Of a stretch of DNA of 20,066 nt, positions 6,590-14,510 are shown in pieces (positions within the stretch are counted from its first letter, which is position 1; each line of letters starts with the position of its first letter). This stretch comes from a virus. The stretch covers positions 1 to 20,066 of IMG/VR virus record IMGVR_UViG_3300046734_000631. One strand, 5' to 3'. A program made the translations under genes and the position numbers. The notes below the pieces were generated by a model. It saw only the letters and a list, made by a program, of their open reading frames with translations, had not been told where the DNA came from and did no database searches.

Positions 6590-9331
6590 TTAATACCAAT
6601 CTGAGGGAATAAGTCTAATATTAGTTCGTGAAAAAGTAAATTGCGAGTCTTGGCCAATACCACTTTGACCAAACATTCCTTCATTATCATGACCCCAATC
6701 ACCCAAGTACACATAATTTTGTGGACCTATCATTGAAAATAAATCTAATCCTGTCTGTTGGCCGCCTTGCGCGTTGCTATAATGCAACACTCGACTACTA
6801 CTTTTATAGTATGTATAAATATTTTCGCCCATCCATCTACCATAATTGTTAGTACTTTTCCAATTTTCATGATTGGAGAGTGGAATTCCATCTGCCCAAG
6901 AATGAAGAAAAGTGGATCCATGCGGCGAATTGTTGTAGTATTTGTGAAACCAAGGACTCCCAAGAACAAGATGTATAGGATCACCATAAATATCTTCTTC
7001 AGTCTGGATTTTATTCACTGTAGATAATGTTATATTTGTAACATTTTCCAATGTGCCATTAGTCCAATTTACATTGAAGGTAATTGCACCAGTTGATGAG
7101 TCACTTTTCTGCATCATGGCTTCACTAAATCCATCATTAACAGAAGTTATAGTATTATTTCGTTCGTTTGGGTTATTTGTAAATACTAATGGAATATTAG
7201 AAGGAGAAGTTATAGTTTGTCTTGCAAACCTATGTACATATCCATTTGGCAATATTACTGAAACATAATAAGCAACATTGCCACCAAAATATTCAAATAC
7301 TACTTCTCCACCTATTCCCATAAATGATACTACTGCAAACCTTTGAGTGCCGGTGTTGCCACCTGTATAGCCACTATAACTACTTTGTCTATTTGTCACA
7401 TCATAAGATGAAATACCAGCCCACGGCGCTGAAGTGGATGCTTTTACTTGTTGTAACCAAGGATGCATTCCAATTGCTGCACCTCCACCAGGCCAATTTG
7501 CAGCTTGAGTTGGAACGCTTGTTGCTCCAGCATGGGCGGTGATATTAGACGCATTTGATGAGTAGTCTGTATTTGGCTGATATACATATGTTGGTTCTGC
7601 TTGATTAGTGGCCCCTTGGCCACCGTGTATAATTGCTGCTCCATCTGCCCTCATAAAACTACAATCATTATCATCTACAGAGACAAGGTGTATTAATCTT
7701 CCGTTACCATTACTAGTATTTGACCAATCAGAAGTTGTACTAGTACTTGAATTACTATTGATAAACATAAAATTTCTATAATTATTATCAATATTTGGTG
7801 CGTCACCGTAATCAAATGGCGATAATGACCAATTATTATTTGATGAGTTTCTATTTACAAATCCTATAACCGTTTTAGGTGTACTAGATGGGCCAACCAA
7901 CATATTAAATTTAATATATGCACCGTAAGCATATTTTAGTGCATCACCTGTAGCGGAAGTATTATCTGATAATAAATTGGTTCTAAACTCAGGTGCTCCA
8001 TCGGTATTGGCTGCTAGGTCAGTATATAACTCTGATGCCCTAGTAACATTTTGTGAATATGTCCACTTGTATGTAGAATTTCTAGTGAAGTAAGTTCCAA
8101 ACTCATTTAAAACATTAATAAAAAATGTTCTGGGAGTTGCGTTTCCTGATGTATCACTGGCATTTACAGTAAAGGAATAATTTGTTGTTGCCGTAATACT
8201 TGCAGACGTAACATCTCCAGTGATTAAACCTGTTCCACCACCAAGACTGAGGCCTGGCACTAATGCTCCACTGTTTACTGTATATGATACAAATTGTCCT
8301 TCTGGATCAGTTGCAACAATCGGCAATGAGACTCCAATTGTATCTTTATATAATGATGAACCAAGTTGTCCAGCGGCAGTAGTCCATATCGGAGACCCTC
8401 CAGTTTGGATTGCATCTGTTGTAGTCGTATTTTGTCCGCCACCTGTTGTTACCTTCAAATCCAACGGACCATCTGCGGCCGTAAATGCCTGAGGTGTCAC
8501 AGCAGTAAGTTCTCCTTGAGTTATGACAGAGGTTGTTGATGCATTATATTCATTTCCGCCAGAATCTATGAACGACACTATAGTACCTATATCAAAATTT
8601 GTACCGATTATTGTAATGCTTGTACCAGTTGTTCCATCGTATGACGTTGGAGAAATTGATGTTATAGTAGGACTAGGATTTGATGCATCTGCACCATCAA
8701 CGCCATCAGCACCATCTGCTCCAGAAGGTCCAGAAACACCAATCCATTGTGAACTAGTTCCATCGTTATAGTAGACATACAGAGTACCAGAAGTGGTGTC
8801 AAACCATTGATCGCCAGAATTAGGACTTGTTGGTGCTGTATCTGAAGTTGTTACAGATGAACCCCCACCAACACCATCAGCGCCATCGGCACCATCAGCG
8901 CCAGCAGGCCCAGTTGCTCCTCTAACACTTACCCATTGTGTACTACTTCCATCATTGTAATAAAGATATAATCCACCATTACTAGAGTTCCACCACAAAT
9001 CACCATCACTTGGTGCAGAAGGTGCAGTATCTGAAGTTGTTACTGCCGCAGTCGGTCCTGAACTACCAGAATCTGCAGTTGTCGTAACTGGTGTTGTTTT
9101 CATTCTATTGATAACATCACCAAGTTTTTTTAATTCTGTCGCAGTTGCACCAGATACTAGAGTATTGACTCTTGCATTTATTGCAGTTTCTATAGTTGCA
9201 TTTTCACTTTCACCAATTTGCAGTGCCGCTCTAGATAAATTAACCAACTCGTCTATAGTCGCAGTAGGAATTTGTGAAAGTATTGCAGAAGATACTGCAC
9301 TTAATGATGTGTCTAGATTACTATCTGCCAT
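6590..9331 (-). CDS. Large tail-fibre-like protein with collagen-like, IPT/TIG and He_PIG-like domains
   Basis: The 913-residue product starts at ATG 9329-9331, just 5 bases after the TAA of the preceding gene. Residues 1-78 are the MADxxL helical module (ILSQIPTATIDEL, INARVNTLVSGA). Residues 98-136 and 161-199 are two copies of a TTSDTAP...GDxW...LYxYYNDGxSxQW module; a third is in the 750-residue fibre. Each copy is followed by a collagen-like Gly-X-Y stretch, at 138-155 (GATGPAGADGADGADG) and 201-215. Residues about 221-300 look like an IPT/TIG domain (PTITSISPTSYDGTTGTSIT) and 313-407 like a He_PIG/cadherin domain (ATDPEGQFVSYTVNSGALVPG). Residues 410-913 match nothing I recognise; they are rich in Asn, Ser, Gly and aromatics and are probably the receptor-facing end. 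Fibre function is inferred from this architecture. Confidence 0.87.
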   Translation of the reverse strand: MADSNLDTSLSAVSSAILSQIPTATIDELVNLSRAALQIGESENATIETAINARVNTLVSGATATELKKLGDVINRMKTTPVTTTADSGSSGPTAAVTTSDTAPSAPSDGDLWWNSSNGGLYLYYNDGSSTQWVSVRGATGPAGADGADGADGVGGGSSVTTSDTAPTSPNSGDQWFDTTSGTLYVYYNDGTSSQWIGVSGPSGADGADGVDGADASNPSPTITSISPTSYDGTTGTSITIIGTNFDIGTIVSFIDSGGNEYNASTTSVITQGELTAVTPQAFTAADGPLDLKVTTGGGQNTTTTDAIQTGGSPIWTTAAGQLGSSLYKDTIGVSLPIVATDPEGQFVSYTVNSGALVPGLSLGGGTGLITGDVTSASITATTNYSFTVNASDTSGNATPRTFFINVLNEFGTYFTRNSTYKWTYSQNVTRASELYTDLAANTDGAPEFRTNLLSDNTSATGDALKYAYGAYIKFNMLVGPSSTPKTVIGFVNRNSSNNNWSLSPFDYGDAPNIDNNYRNFMFINSNSSTSTTSDWSNTSNGNGRLIHLVSVDDNDCSFMRADGAAIIHGGQGATNQAEPTYVYQPNTDYSSNASNITAHAGATSVPTQAANWPGGGAAIGMHPWLQQVKASTSAPWAGISSYDVTNRQSSYSGYTGGNTGTQRFAVVSFMGIGGEVVFEYFGGNVAYYVSVILPNGYVHRFARQTITSPSNIPLVFTNNPNERNNTITSVNDGFSEAMMQKSDSSTGAITFNVNWTNGTLENVTNITLSTVNKIQTEEDIYGDPIHLVLGSPWFHKYYNNSPHGSTFLHSWADGIPLSNHENWKSTNNYGRWMGENIYTYYKSSSRVLHYSNAQGGQQTGLDLFSMIGPQNYVYLGDWGHDNEGMFGQSGIGQDSQFTFSRTNIRLIPSDWY
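8684..8731 (-). repeat. Collagen-like Gly-X-Y repeat, second copy
   Basis: This encodes residues 201-216 of the 913-residue fibre as GPS-GAD-GAD-GVD-GAD triplets, written with CCATCnGC-type repeats on the plus strand. Such stretches form triple helices in trimeric phage fibres, which implies a trimer here. Confidence 0.75.
8870..8920 (-). repeat. Collagen-like Gly-X-Y repeat, first copy
   Basis: This encodes residues 138-154 of the 913-residue fibre as GAT-GPA-GAD-GAD-GAD-G triplets. It is a short simple-sequence tract that could change in length by slippage or recombination with the similar tract at 8684-8731. Confidence 0.75.
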
Positions 9332-9336
9332 TTATT

Positions 9337-9960
9337 TTACCACGTTTTATCTATAGGAATTCTTACCCAACTATTTAGGTCTTTACATACGTACATATAA
9401 TCAGAATCTATACGAACATCACCCTTGTTACCAATATCTGTGGGTGAAGATGGTGGCAATTCATCAAAAACCTCCATACTTCTGTCCACATTGTCTCTAC
9501 TTAAAGTCTTATCTCCAATATGTATAGAATTATCACTTACATATAAATCTCTAATTTTATATTCTGCAGAACCAATATCATATGTATCATTTGCATCTGG
9601 TAAGATATTACCAGAAAAACTTCCTAGATGAGATTGCACTCTTGCATTAGTATAGTATACATTAGTTGTGCCTTCTGTCAAGCCATCTGTATTACTAATC
9701 GAAGATGCAACTGTTAAGCCAGGATTTCTGAGTTGTCTTAATGCGACAGAAAGTTTCCTCAAATCTTCAGCGGATGCCCCCGATACCAAAGTATTGACTC
9801 TGGAATTTAATGCAGTTTCTACTGTAGCATCTTCGTCTAGTCCAGCAGCTCTAGCACCTCTTGCAAGTTGAGTAACTTCTTCTATAGTTGCAGTTGGCAA
9901 ATCATTAAGAATTTTAGATTTGACTGAAGCAATAGAAGTGTTCAAGTTTGTATCGGCCAT
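9337..9960 (-). CDS. Short tail-fibre-like protein of the MAD family, 207 aa
   Basis: ATG at 9958-9960 follows AAAGGATAAA. Residues 1-78 are the MADxxL helical module, closely matching the start of the 913-residue fibre encoded next (shared NxRVNTLVSGA). Residues 93-110 carry GLTEGTTNVYYTNARVQ, a motif frequent in marine phage fibres. Residues 116-150 (GNILPDANDTYDIGSAEYKI, RDLYVSD, IHIGD) match the fibre at 2322-4028. The last 45 residues (GNKGDVRIDSDYMYVCKDL, ending WVRIPIDKTW) form a compact C-terminal segment of a type I recognise from the ends of phage fibre proteins. It has no long tip domain, so it may be a proximal fibre or spacer rather than a receptor-binding protein. The frame looks intact, not a truncated remnant. 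Confidence 0.82.
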   Translation of the reverse strand: MADTNLNTSIASVKSKILNDLPTATIEEVTQLARGARAAGLDEDATVETALNSRVNTLVSGASAEDLRKLSVALRQLRNPGLTVASSISNTDGLTEGTTNVYYTNARVQSHLGSFSGNILPDANDTYDIGSAEYKIRDLYVSDNSIHIGDKTLSRDNVDRSMEVFDELPPSSPTDIGNKGDVRIDSDYMYVCKDLNSWVRIPIDKTW

Positions 9961-9987
9961 CTATATTTTATCCTTTAGTTCTATTGA

Positions 9988-11457
9988 TTATACATGTCGT
10001 AATACAAAAATACCACTGCCACCTTGGCCGACATTCGCGTCGAGATACGAATCAGTCTTGCCTCCACCACCAGATCCAGTTCCATTTGTTCCATTGGTCG
10101 GTGCTATCTCAGTGGAAGAATTACCGTATTTCCCACCATTACCACCAAGTCCATAACTAGTGGTTGCATGAGAAGTACCTTGAAAAGTGGCGCCAGTAGC
10201 ACCTTCTGCATAGTATTGAGCACTACCTGTCTCTATCGAATTAGCTCTTGGATCGCCGGATGCGCCCTGAGTGCCAGCCGCGCTGCCTGCGCCGCCACCG
10301 CCGCCTCCATAATCGTTGCCCCATTTGTTGCCGCCGTTATTACCATATTCATGGAATGATTCACCACCAAATGCGGTAAATGCTCCTTTTGCTTGTGCGA
10401 TAGATGTACCAGAAGAATTGTCGGGCCCTGTATCACCACCACCAGAACCACCGTTAGAAGTTGCCAAATTACCACTCCAACCTCTACCAGCACCACCACC
10501 CAAGGCAGTCATAGAGTCTCCAGTAGTAGTATTTGTTAATACTGTATTTCCACCAGTACTCCCACTGCCATCATTGGATGTTGCACCAGATCCACCGGCA
10601 CCAACTGAAATGGTATAATTACCAGCCGGCAAAGTTACCTCAAACCCTTCGACCATTCCACCAGCGCCACCGCCGCCACCGGCAGCATTACCATCACCAC
10701 CACCGCCACCACCGCCGACCATTAATAAGTCGTACTTGGCTGTAGTTGGAATTGTGAAACTACCACTCCCAGAGGTTAGTTTTTTAATTAAATAATCACC
10801 ATATGCAGCTGCACTTAGTCCAGATACGTTTGTGACCTCACCATTAATCGGTAGAAAGTTAAGACTAAATGCTGAGGCCACGGATGTCGCACCAGAACTA
10901 CCATCAGTAACACTAAATGTTAGAGTAAATGTACCAGCATCTGATGGATCGTTTGTGCCTGGCGTTATAGTAAATACATTTTCATTTTGTGAAACAGTTG
11001 CTGTTGTACCAAGAGAACCAGATGTGACTGCATAACTCCATGTTAGGGGGAACCCTTCGGGGTCTGTGGATACTGCTGTAATCACTGTAGGTGTTCCATC
11101 AGATTCTAGTGAATAAGATCCATTTACTCCAGTGATTGCAGTTGGAGAATTGTTTTCAAGTGTTGCAATTTTCCACCAACCAGATCCATTATATGCATAC
11201 ATATTATTATTTGCAGTAACCAAAGCAAGATCACCAGAAGACATTCCAGTTACAGCAATTAATGCTGGCAGGTCTGCATAAACAGTTGCACCACCAGAAC
11301 CTAATAGTCCACCAGTGTCTGTTAAATCGGAAATATCTGTATTAGTTGTGCCAGCGACAATTTCCCATCTTGCTTTAGTGGAATTATATTCAAATGTCAT
11401 AGACCCAACATCAAATGCTTGGCCATTTGTTGGTGAATTTGGAAAATTGATTGCCAT
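9988..11457 (-). CDS. Tail-fibre-like adhesin with polyglycine-rich tip
   Basis: ATG at 11455-11457 follows AAAAGGATAA. The 489-residue product runs: MAINFPNSPTNGQ module (1-35), TDISDLTDTGGLLGSGGATV (40-60), GDLALVTANNNMYAYNGSGW (75-95), cadherin/He_PIG-like domain with DPEGFPLTWSYAVTSGSLG (about 103-202), then a glycine-rich domain from about 230 to the end. That domain has runs of six to eight Gly (VGGGGGGGDG, YGGGGGGAGS), an AGNYTISVGAGGSGA strand and the ending QGGSGIFVLRHV, typical of glycine-rich tip domains of environmental phages. Gly-rich motifs also build the polyglycine-II sandwich of the Salmonella phage S16 gp38 adhesin; similarity to it is by composition only. Receptor binding is inferred. 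Confidence 0.86.
   Translation of the reverse strand: MAINFPNSPTNGQAFDVGSMTFEYNSTKARWEIVAGTTNTDISDLTDTGGLLGSGGATVYADLPALIAVTGMSSGDLALVTANNNMYAYNGSGWWKIATLENNSPTAITGVNGSYSLESDGTPTVITAVSTDPEGFPLTWSYAVTSGSLGTTATVSQNENVFTITPGTNDPSDAGTFTLTFSVTDGSSGATSVASAFSLNFLPINGEVTNVSGLSAAAYGDYLIKKLTSGSGSFTIPTTAKYDLLMVGGGGGGGDGNAAGGGGGAGGMVEGFEVTLPAGNYTISVGAGGSGATSNDGSGSTGGNTVLTNTTTGDSMTALGGGAGRGWSGNLATSNGGSGGGDTGPDNSSGTSIAQAKGAFTAFGGESFHEYGNNGGNKWGNDYGGGGGGAGSAAGTQGASGDPRANSIETGSAQYYAEGATGATFQGTSHATTSYGLGGNGGKYGNSSTEIAPTNGTNGTGSGGGGKTDSYLDANVGQGGSGIFVLRHV
11175..11250 (-). repeat. DNA block shared with 13132-13207
   Basis: These 76 bases differ from 13132-13207 at only two positions by eye. They encode the NNNMYxYNGSGW segment of two neighbouring fibre genes. 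Such DNA-level identity, next to much more divergent flanks, points to recent duplication or gene conversion. Confidence 0.85.
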
Positions 11458-11476
11458 AGTATTATCCTTTTCGTAC

Positions 11477-11484
11477 TATTTAAA
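11477..11484 (-). promoter_or_regulatory. Possible degenerate T4-type late promoter
   Basis: On the minus strand this reads TTTAAATA, seven of eight matches to TATAAATA, 19 bases before the ATG of the fibre gene at 11457. The region is AT-rich and the match imperfect, so this is tentative. Confidence 0.3.
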
Positions 11485-11485
11485 A

Positions 11486-13738
11486 TTAAGGTATATAAAC
11501 ATAAGTTTTGCCGTAGTGATCGCCATGATAACCAGTGGGGTTGCCACTCACGTAATAGAAATGGATTGGGGCCCCGACACCTAGATATTCCGCATTGCCA
11601 GATATAGCAAGGCCTTGCCCAAATTTCGCGCCGTCCTGTGGTCCTTCAGTGCCTGATACAGAACTGAGATCGTCTGGATTTGATATTTTATCTACTTCCA
11701 CAAAACTTCCCGATTCGTTTTTCTGAAAAACATGAAACTCACCACCATCTAAATATTGGCTATTTTCCGCTTGTGGTTTACCTACAACAATAACAGTTCC
11801 ATTGTCATCTATTGTAACTCTTGTTCCAAATCCATCCCTCGTACCCAACGAGCTAGATGGAGTTAATGCTACTCCAGAATCCCATGAAGTGCCAGTTCTT
11901 GTAAACACCCATGCCTTTCCATGCTTATTATTGTTCGAGCCGTTGCTTGATGCCCCACCATCACCAATCACTAGAATATTACCATCATTAGTGCATGATA
12001 TTGACCCAATCCCGCCCGTCGATATACCACCAAATCGATTGTTCTGATAGATACCCGCCGGAGAATCTATTTCTGTTTGAAGGCTCCAACTCGTTCCACT
12101 TCTTGTGTATATTTTAACAGATGGTGCGGCCGTTTGGGCCCTCTCATTGGAATTTCCGCCACCAGCGCCCCTTGTCACAAAAACAGTATTACCATCACCA
12201 GAAATTGCTACTCCATTTCCTTGGTAATCATAATTGTAATCGCTTTCCAAAGTTTGTTCTTTTGCCCACGTTGTTCCAGTCCTCTTATATATGTGTGCTT
12301 GTCCACGATTAGTTCGATTTCCTGCAGTGGCTCCTGCATGACCAACAATTATTCTTTCTCCTAATTTATCCATACTTATACATCCACCATAAGTGGGATA
12401 ATTTAATGCATATAAATAATTTGTATCAGCAACTATAACAGCTTCTCTTGTTGCAGTTGTACCACTTAGTGTATATATTATTACATTTCCCGCCTTATTT
12501 GAAGTATTTCCTGAAGTACTACCATACAAAGCAGAAATCGCTACTCTCGAACCAGTTGCGTCCATAGCAACTGATGTTCCTAACCTACCGTTTTCATAAT
12601 TATCAGTGTGTGCGATATGAGTTGGACTTCCCCAATTAGTACCAGACCTTGTGAATATAGACCAAGTACCTTCATTGTTGTTGCCAGATGATGGATTGCC
12701 CACAATCATTTTATCTCCATCTTCGGATAATGCTATATCACTGCCCTGACTTGTAGCATCCCATCCCCAGGCACGATGACTATGCTGTAACGACCCAGAT
12801 GACCAATCTATAGAAAATGTTAAAGTAAATGTACTAATTGCATTAACTGCACCGTTGACTCCATCAGTAACCGAAAATGTCAACCCAAATGTTCCAGCAT
12901 TAGCACTATCAGTACTAGGTGTAATTGTAAATACATTTTCATTTTGTGAAACAGTTGCAGTTGTTCCTAAAGAACCAGAAGTGACTGCATAACTCCATAT
13001 GAGAGTGAATCCTTCGGGGTCTGTAGAAACTGCTGTGATAACCGTAGGTGTTCCGTCCTTTGCCAACGAATAAGTTCCATTCACTCCAGTGATTGCACTA
13101 GGTGAATCGTTTTGTACTGTAGCAATCTTATACCAACCAGATCCATTATATACATACATATTATTATTTGCAGTAACCAAAGCAAGATCGCCAGAAGACA
13201 TTCCAGTAGCGGCTATTAGTGCCGCCATATCTGCATAGACAGTAGCACCACCAGAACCTAATAGTCCAGTACTGTCTGTCAAGTCTGATATATCACCAGA
13301 ACCACCACTAACTGTTGGTGCGTTTGATTGTACCCACTGAGAAGATGTTCCATCATCATAATAAATATATAAATTCATCTCATCTGTTTTAAACCATAAA
13401 TCACCATCTTCGGGATTACCAGGCGCAGAGTCAGAAGTGACAATATTTGTACCAGCAGCTGTTGCGGTTGTACCAGATGCAGTAATATTTGGATTTATTG
13501 AATCGTCAACTTGATTGATCGCGGCAGCAATAGCTTCAGATTCTGTTGCATCTGCAGTTACAATAAGAGTATTTGCTCTTGTATTGATTGCATCTTCAAT
13601 ATCAGTATCTTGAGTGTGCCCAAGGTTTCTTGCAGACCTTGCAATTCTTTTTAATTGTTCAGGATTTGCCGACGGAATTTGATCTAATAGTTTCTGTCTG
13701 AGTGATGATATCGAACTGGATAATCTAGTATCTGCCAT
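11486..13738 (-). CDS. Tail-fibre-like protein with a probable seven-bladed beta-propeller tip
   Basis: ATG at 13736-13738 follows TTGGAG, with a TATAAATA late promoter at 13765-13772. Residues 1-78 are the MADxxL helical module. Residues 100-137 are the TSDSAP...YIYYDDGTSSQW module, 147-207 the ISDLTDSTGLLGSGG and NNNMYVYNGSGWYKI modules, and 210-308 a cadherin/He_PIG-like domain (DPEGFTLIWSYAV). From about 330 to 750 the same unit recurs: a strand like DIALSEDGDKMIVG, a variable loop, then WSIFTRSGTNW. Units begin near residues 334, 389, 453, 509, 579, 640 and 709. The last lacks the TRSGTxW tail and ends KTYVYIP, as if closing the ring. This fits an FG-GAP-like seven-bladed propeller. It is the first fibre gene after the head block. 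Blade number is my count by eye. Confidence 0.86.
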   Translation of the reverse strand: MADTRLSSSISSLRQKLLDQIPSANPEQLKRIARSARNLGHTQDTDIEDAINTRANTLIVTADATESEAIAAAINQVDDSINPNITASGTTATAAGTNIVTSDSAPGNPEDGDLWFKTDEMNLYIYYDDGTSSQWVQSNAPTVSGGSGDISDLTDSTGLLGSGGATVYADMAALIAATGMSSGDLALVTANNNMYVYNGSGWYKIATVQNDSPSAITGVNGTYSLAKDGTPTVITAVSTDPEGFTLIWSYAVTSGSLGTTATVSQNENVFTITPSTDSANAGTFGLTFSVTDGVNGAVNAISTFTLTFSIDWSSGSLQHSHRAWGWDATSQGSDIALSEDGDKMIVGNPSSGNNNEGTWSIFTRSGTNWGSPTHIAHTDNYENGRLGTSVAMDATGSRVAISALYGSTSGNTSNKAGNVIIYTLSGTTATREAVIVADTNYLYALNYPTYGGCISMDKLGERIIVGHAGATAGNRTNRGQAHIYKRTGTTWAKEQTLESDYNYDYQGNGVAISGDGNTVFVTRGAGGGNSNERAQTAAPSVKIYTRSGTSWSLQTEIDSPAGIYQNNRFGGISTGGIGSISCTNDGNILVIGDGGASSNGSNNNKHGKAWVFTRTGTSWDSGVALTPSSSLGTRDGFGTRVTIDDNGTVIVVGKPQAENSQYLDGGEFHVFQKNESGSFVEVDKISNPDDLSSVSGTEGPQDGAKFGQGLAISGNAEYLGVGAPIHFYYVSGNPTGYHGDHYGKTYVYIP
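13132..13278 (-). repeat. Mosaic block: half from one fibre gene, half from another
   Basis: Bases 13132-13207 match 11175-11250 (74 of 76), and 13198-13278 match 479-559 (80 of 81, one C/T difference). The two matches overlap in acattccagt (13198-13207), present in all three genes, and each similarity falls off sharply on the other side of it. This is the pattern left by homologous recombination between paralogous fibre genes. Confidence 0.85.
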
Positions 13739-13764
13739 TTAAAAACTCCAATAATCTTTTCTAT

Positions 13765-13772
13765 TATTTATA
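13765..13772 (-). promoter_or_regulatory. T4-type late promoter (TATAAATA)
   Basis: The minus strand reads exactly TATAAATA, the consensus of T4 late promoters recognised by the gp55 sigma factor with gp33 and the sliding clamp. It lies in the 36-base gap after the 129-residue gene, 26 bases before the ATG at 13738, giving a leader with the TTGGAG ribosome site. It probably starts the fibre transcription unit. Confidence 0.65.
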
Positions 13773-13774
13773 AT

Positions 13775-14164
13775 TTAAATTTGTTGCAAAACTTCAATAA
13801 TTTCTTTTTTTACTGGAATGTCCTCTGTATGAATATTTCCACTCTCAATTCCATTTACTACACTAGGCAACTTGTTAATAAAGGTTAAGAAACTAACTAA
13901 AATATAATACTGTTCTTTATCTATTTTTAAAAATAGAATTCTTGTGCAAGGTTCGTTACCCAACACATTATACAATACTATCAGATGATTTAATATCAAT
14001 CTTTCTTTAAGTTGATTTTTAGTATGATACCTATAAAACAATCTTTTTATATATTTAATCCGCTTCATATCATCCATGAATTCATCCATAGTATGACAAC
14101 TAGGATTTTCATAAGATTTCATTTGATATAAGCTCACGTTCGCTTCAGTTAAATTCTCAAACAT
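13775..14164 (-). CDS. Conserved marine T4-like phage protein, 129 aa, unknown function
   Basis: ATG at 14162-14164 follows GGTGA. The product begins MFENLTEANVSLYQMKSYEN and is mostly helical, with a basic stretch (RIKYIKRLFYRYHTKNQLKE, about 35-54), a hydrophobic helix (LILNHLIVLYNVLG) and a second hydrophobic segment (YYILVSFLTFINKLP). I recognise the pattern MFENLTE...KRLF...LKERLILNHLIVLYNVxG from marine T4-like phages, where it is conserved and uncharacterised. Hydrophobic segments are short and interrupted by charges, so I favour a soluble helical protein over a membrane one. It is the last gene of the head block before the fibre promoter. Small size and late-gene position suggest an assembly or accessory role; function unknown. 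Confidence 0.82.
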   Translation of the reverse strand: MFENLTEANVSLYQMKSYENPSCHTMDEFMDDMKRIKYIKRLFYRYHTKNQLKERLILNHLIVLYNVLGNEPCTRILFLKIDKEQYYILVSFLTFINKLPSVVNGIESGNIHTEDIPVKKEIIEVLQQI

Positions 14165-14195
14165 TCAATATTCACCAAGGGCCCCAAATAGGAGA

Positions 14196-14498
14196 TTACA
14201 TTAATTCTTTAATTTCTTCAATAAGACTTTTCTTTGATTGTCTTTTATCTAGTTCTACATCAAGATTTTCTCTTGCCCACGATTCTAATTCATCTTTAGA
14301 CATACTGGCAAAATCTGGTCCTGCATCCTCAACAACTTCTGGTTTTGGGGCGGGTTTCGACTTTTTGGGTGCCGGTGCTGATGCTCCTAGTTTATCTTTC
14401 AATCCCCTATGAGATACGAGTAGTTCACCTTTCGGCGATTCCCAACCGCGATTTGTAGCAACGGCATCAGGGGCATAACTTGGTTTCTTAATAGACAT
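14196..14498 (-). CDS. Conserved small phage protein with HeH/SAP-like C-terminus, 100 aa
   Basis: ATG at 14496-14498 follows AAGGGAGA and the preceding stop is 12 bases upstream. The N-terminus SYAPDAVATNRGWESPKGEL is of a type I recognise from marine T4-like phage late regions. Residues about 38-60 form a Lys/Pro/Ala-rich linker (APAPKKSKPAPKP). The last 35 residues (FASMSKDELESWARENLDVE, then KKSLIEEIKEL) resemble a HeH/LEM/SAP-type helix-extended-helix domain, a fold often involved in nucleic-acid binding. A virion or head-associated DNA-binding role is conceivable from this and its place after the 656-residue head-type protein. The domain assignment is by pattern only. Confidence 0.8.
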   Translation of the reverse strand: MSIKKPSYAPDAVATNRGWESPKGELLVSHRGLKDKLGASAPAPKKSKPAPKPEVVEDAGPDFASMSKDELESWARENLDVELDKRQSKKSLIEEIKELM

Positions 14499-14510
14499 TA
14501 ACAGTCTCCC

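Noticed and set aside
8220-8771. Plus-strand open frames opposite the fibre genes (for example 8220-8492, 8523-8771, 10316-10618)
   Set aside because: They are antisense shadows of Gly/Thr/Ser-rich coding sequence, giving Pro/Val/Ser-rich products without ribosome sites or recognisable domains.
8684-8920. Possible CRISPR-like or tandem DNA array in the CCATCnGC repeats
   Set aside because: The repeats are in frame and encode collagen-like Gly-X-Y triplets; there are no spacers.
9337-9960. Short MAD-family gene as a decayed remnant of a longer fibre
   Set aside because: It has a good ribosome site and a typical compact fibre C-terminus ending in a proper stop, so it looks complete.
14165-14195. 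GGGCCC palindrome in the short gap between the 100- and 129-residue genes
   Set aside because: A six-base palindrome with no loop and no following U-run; not a terminator.
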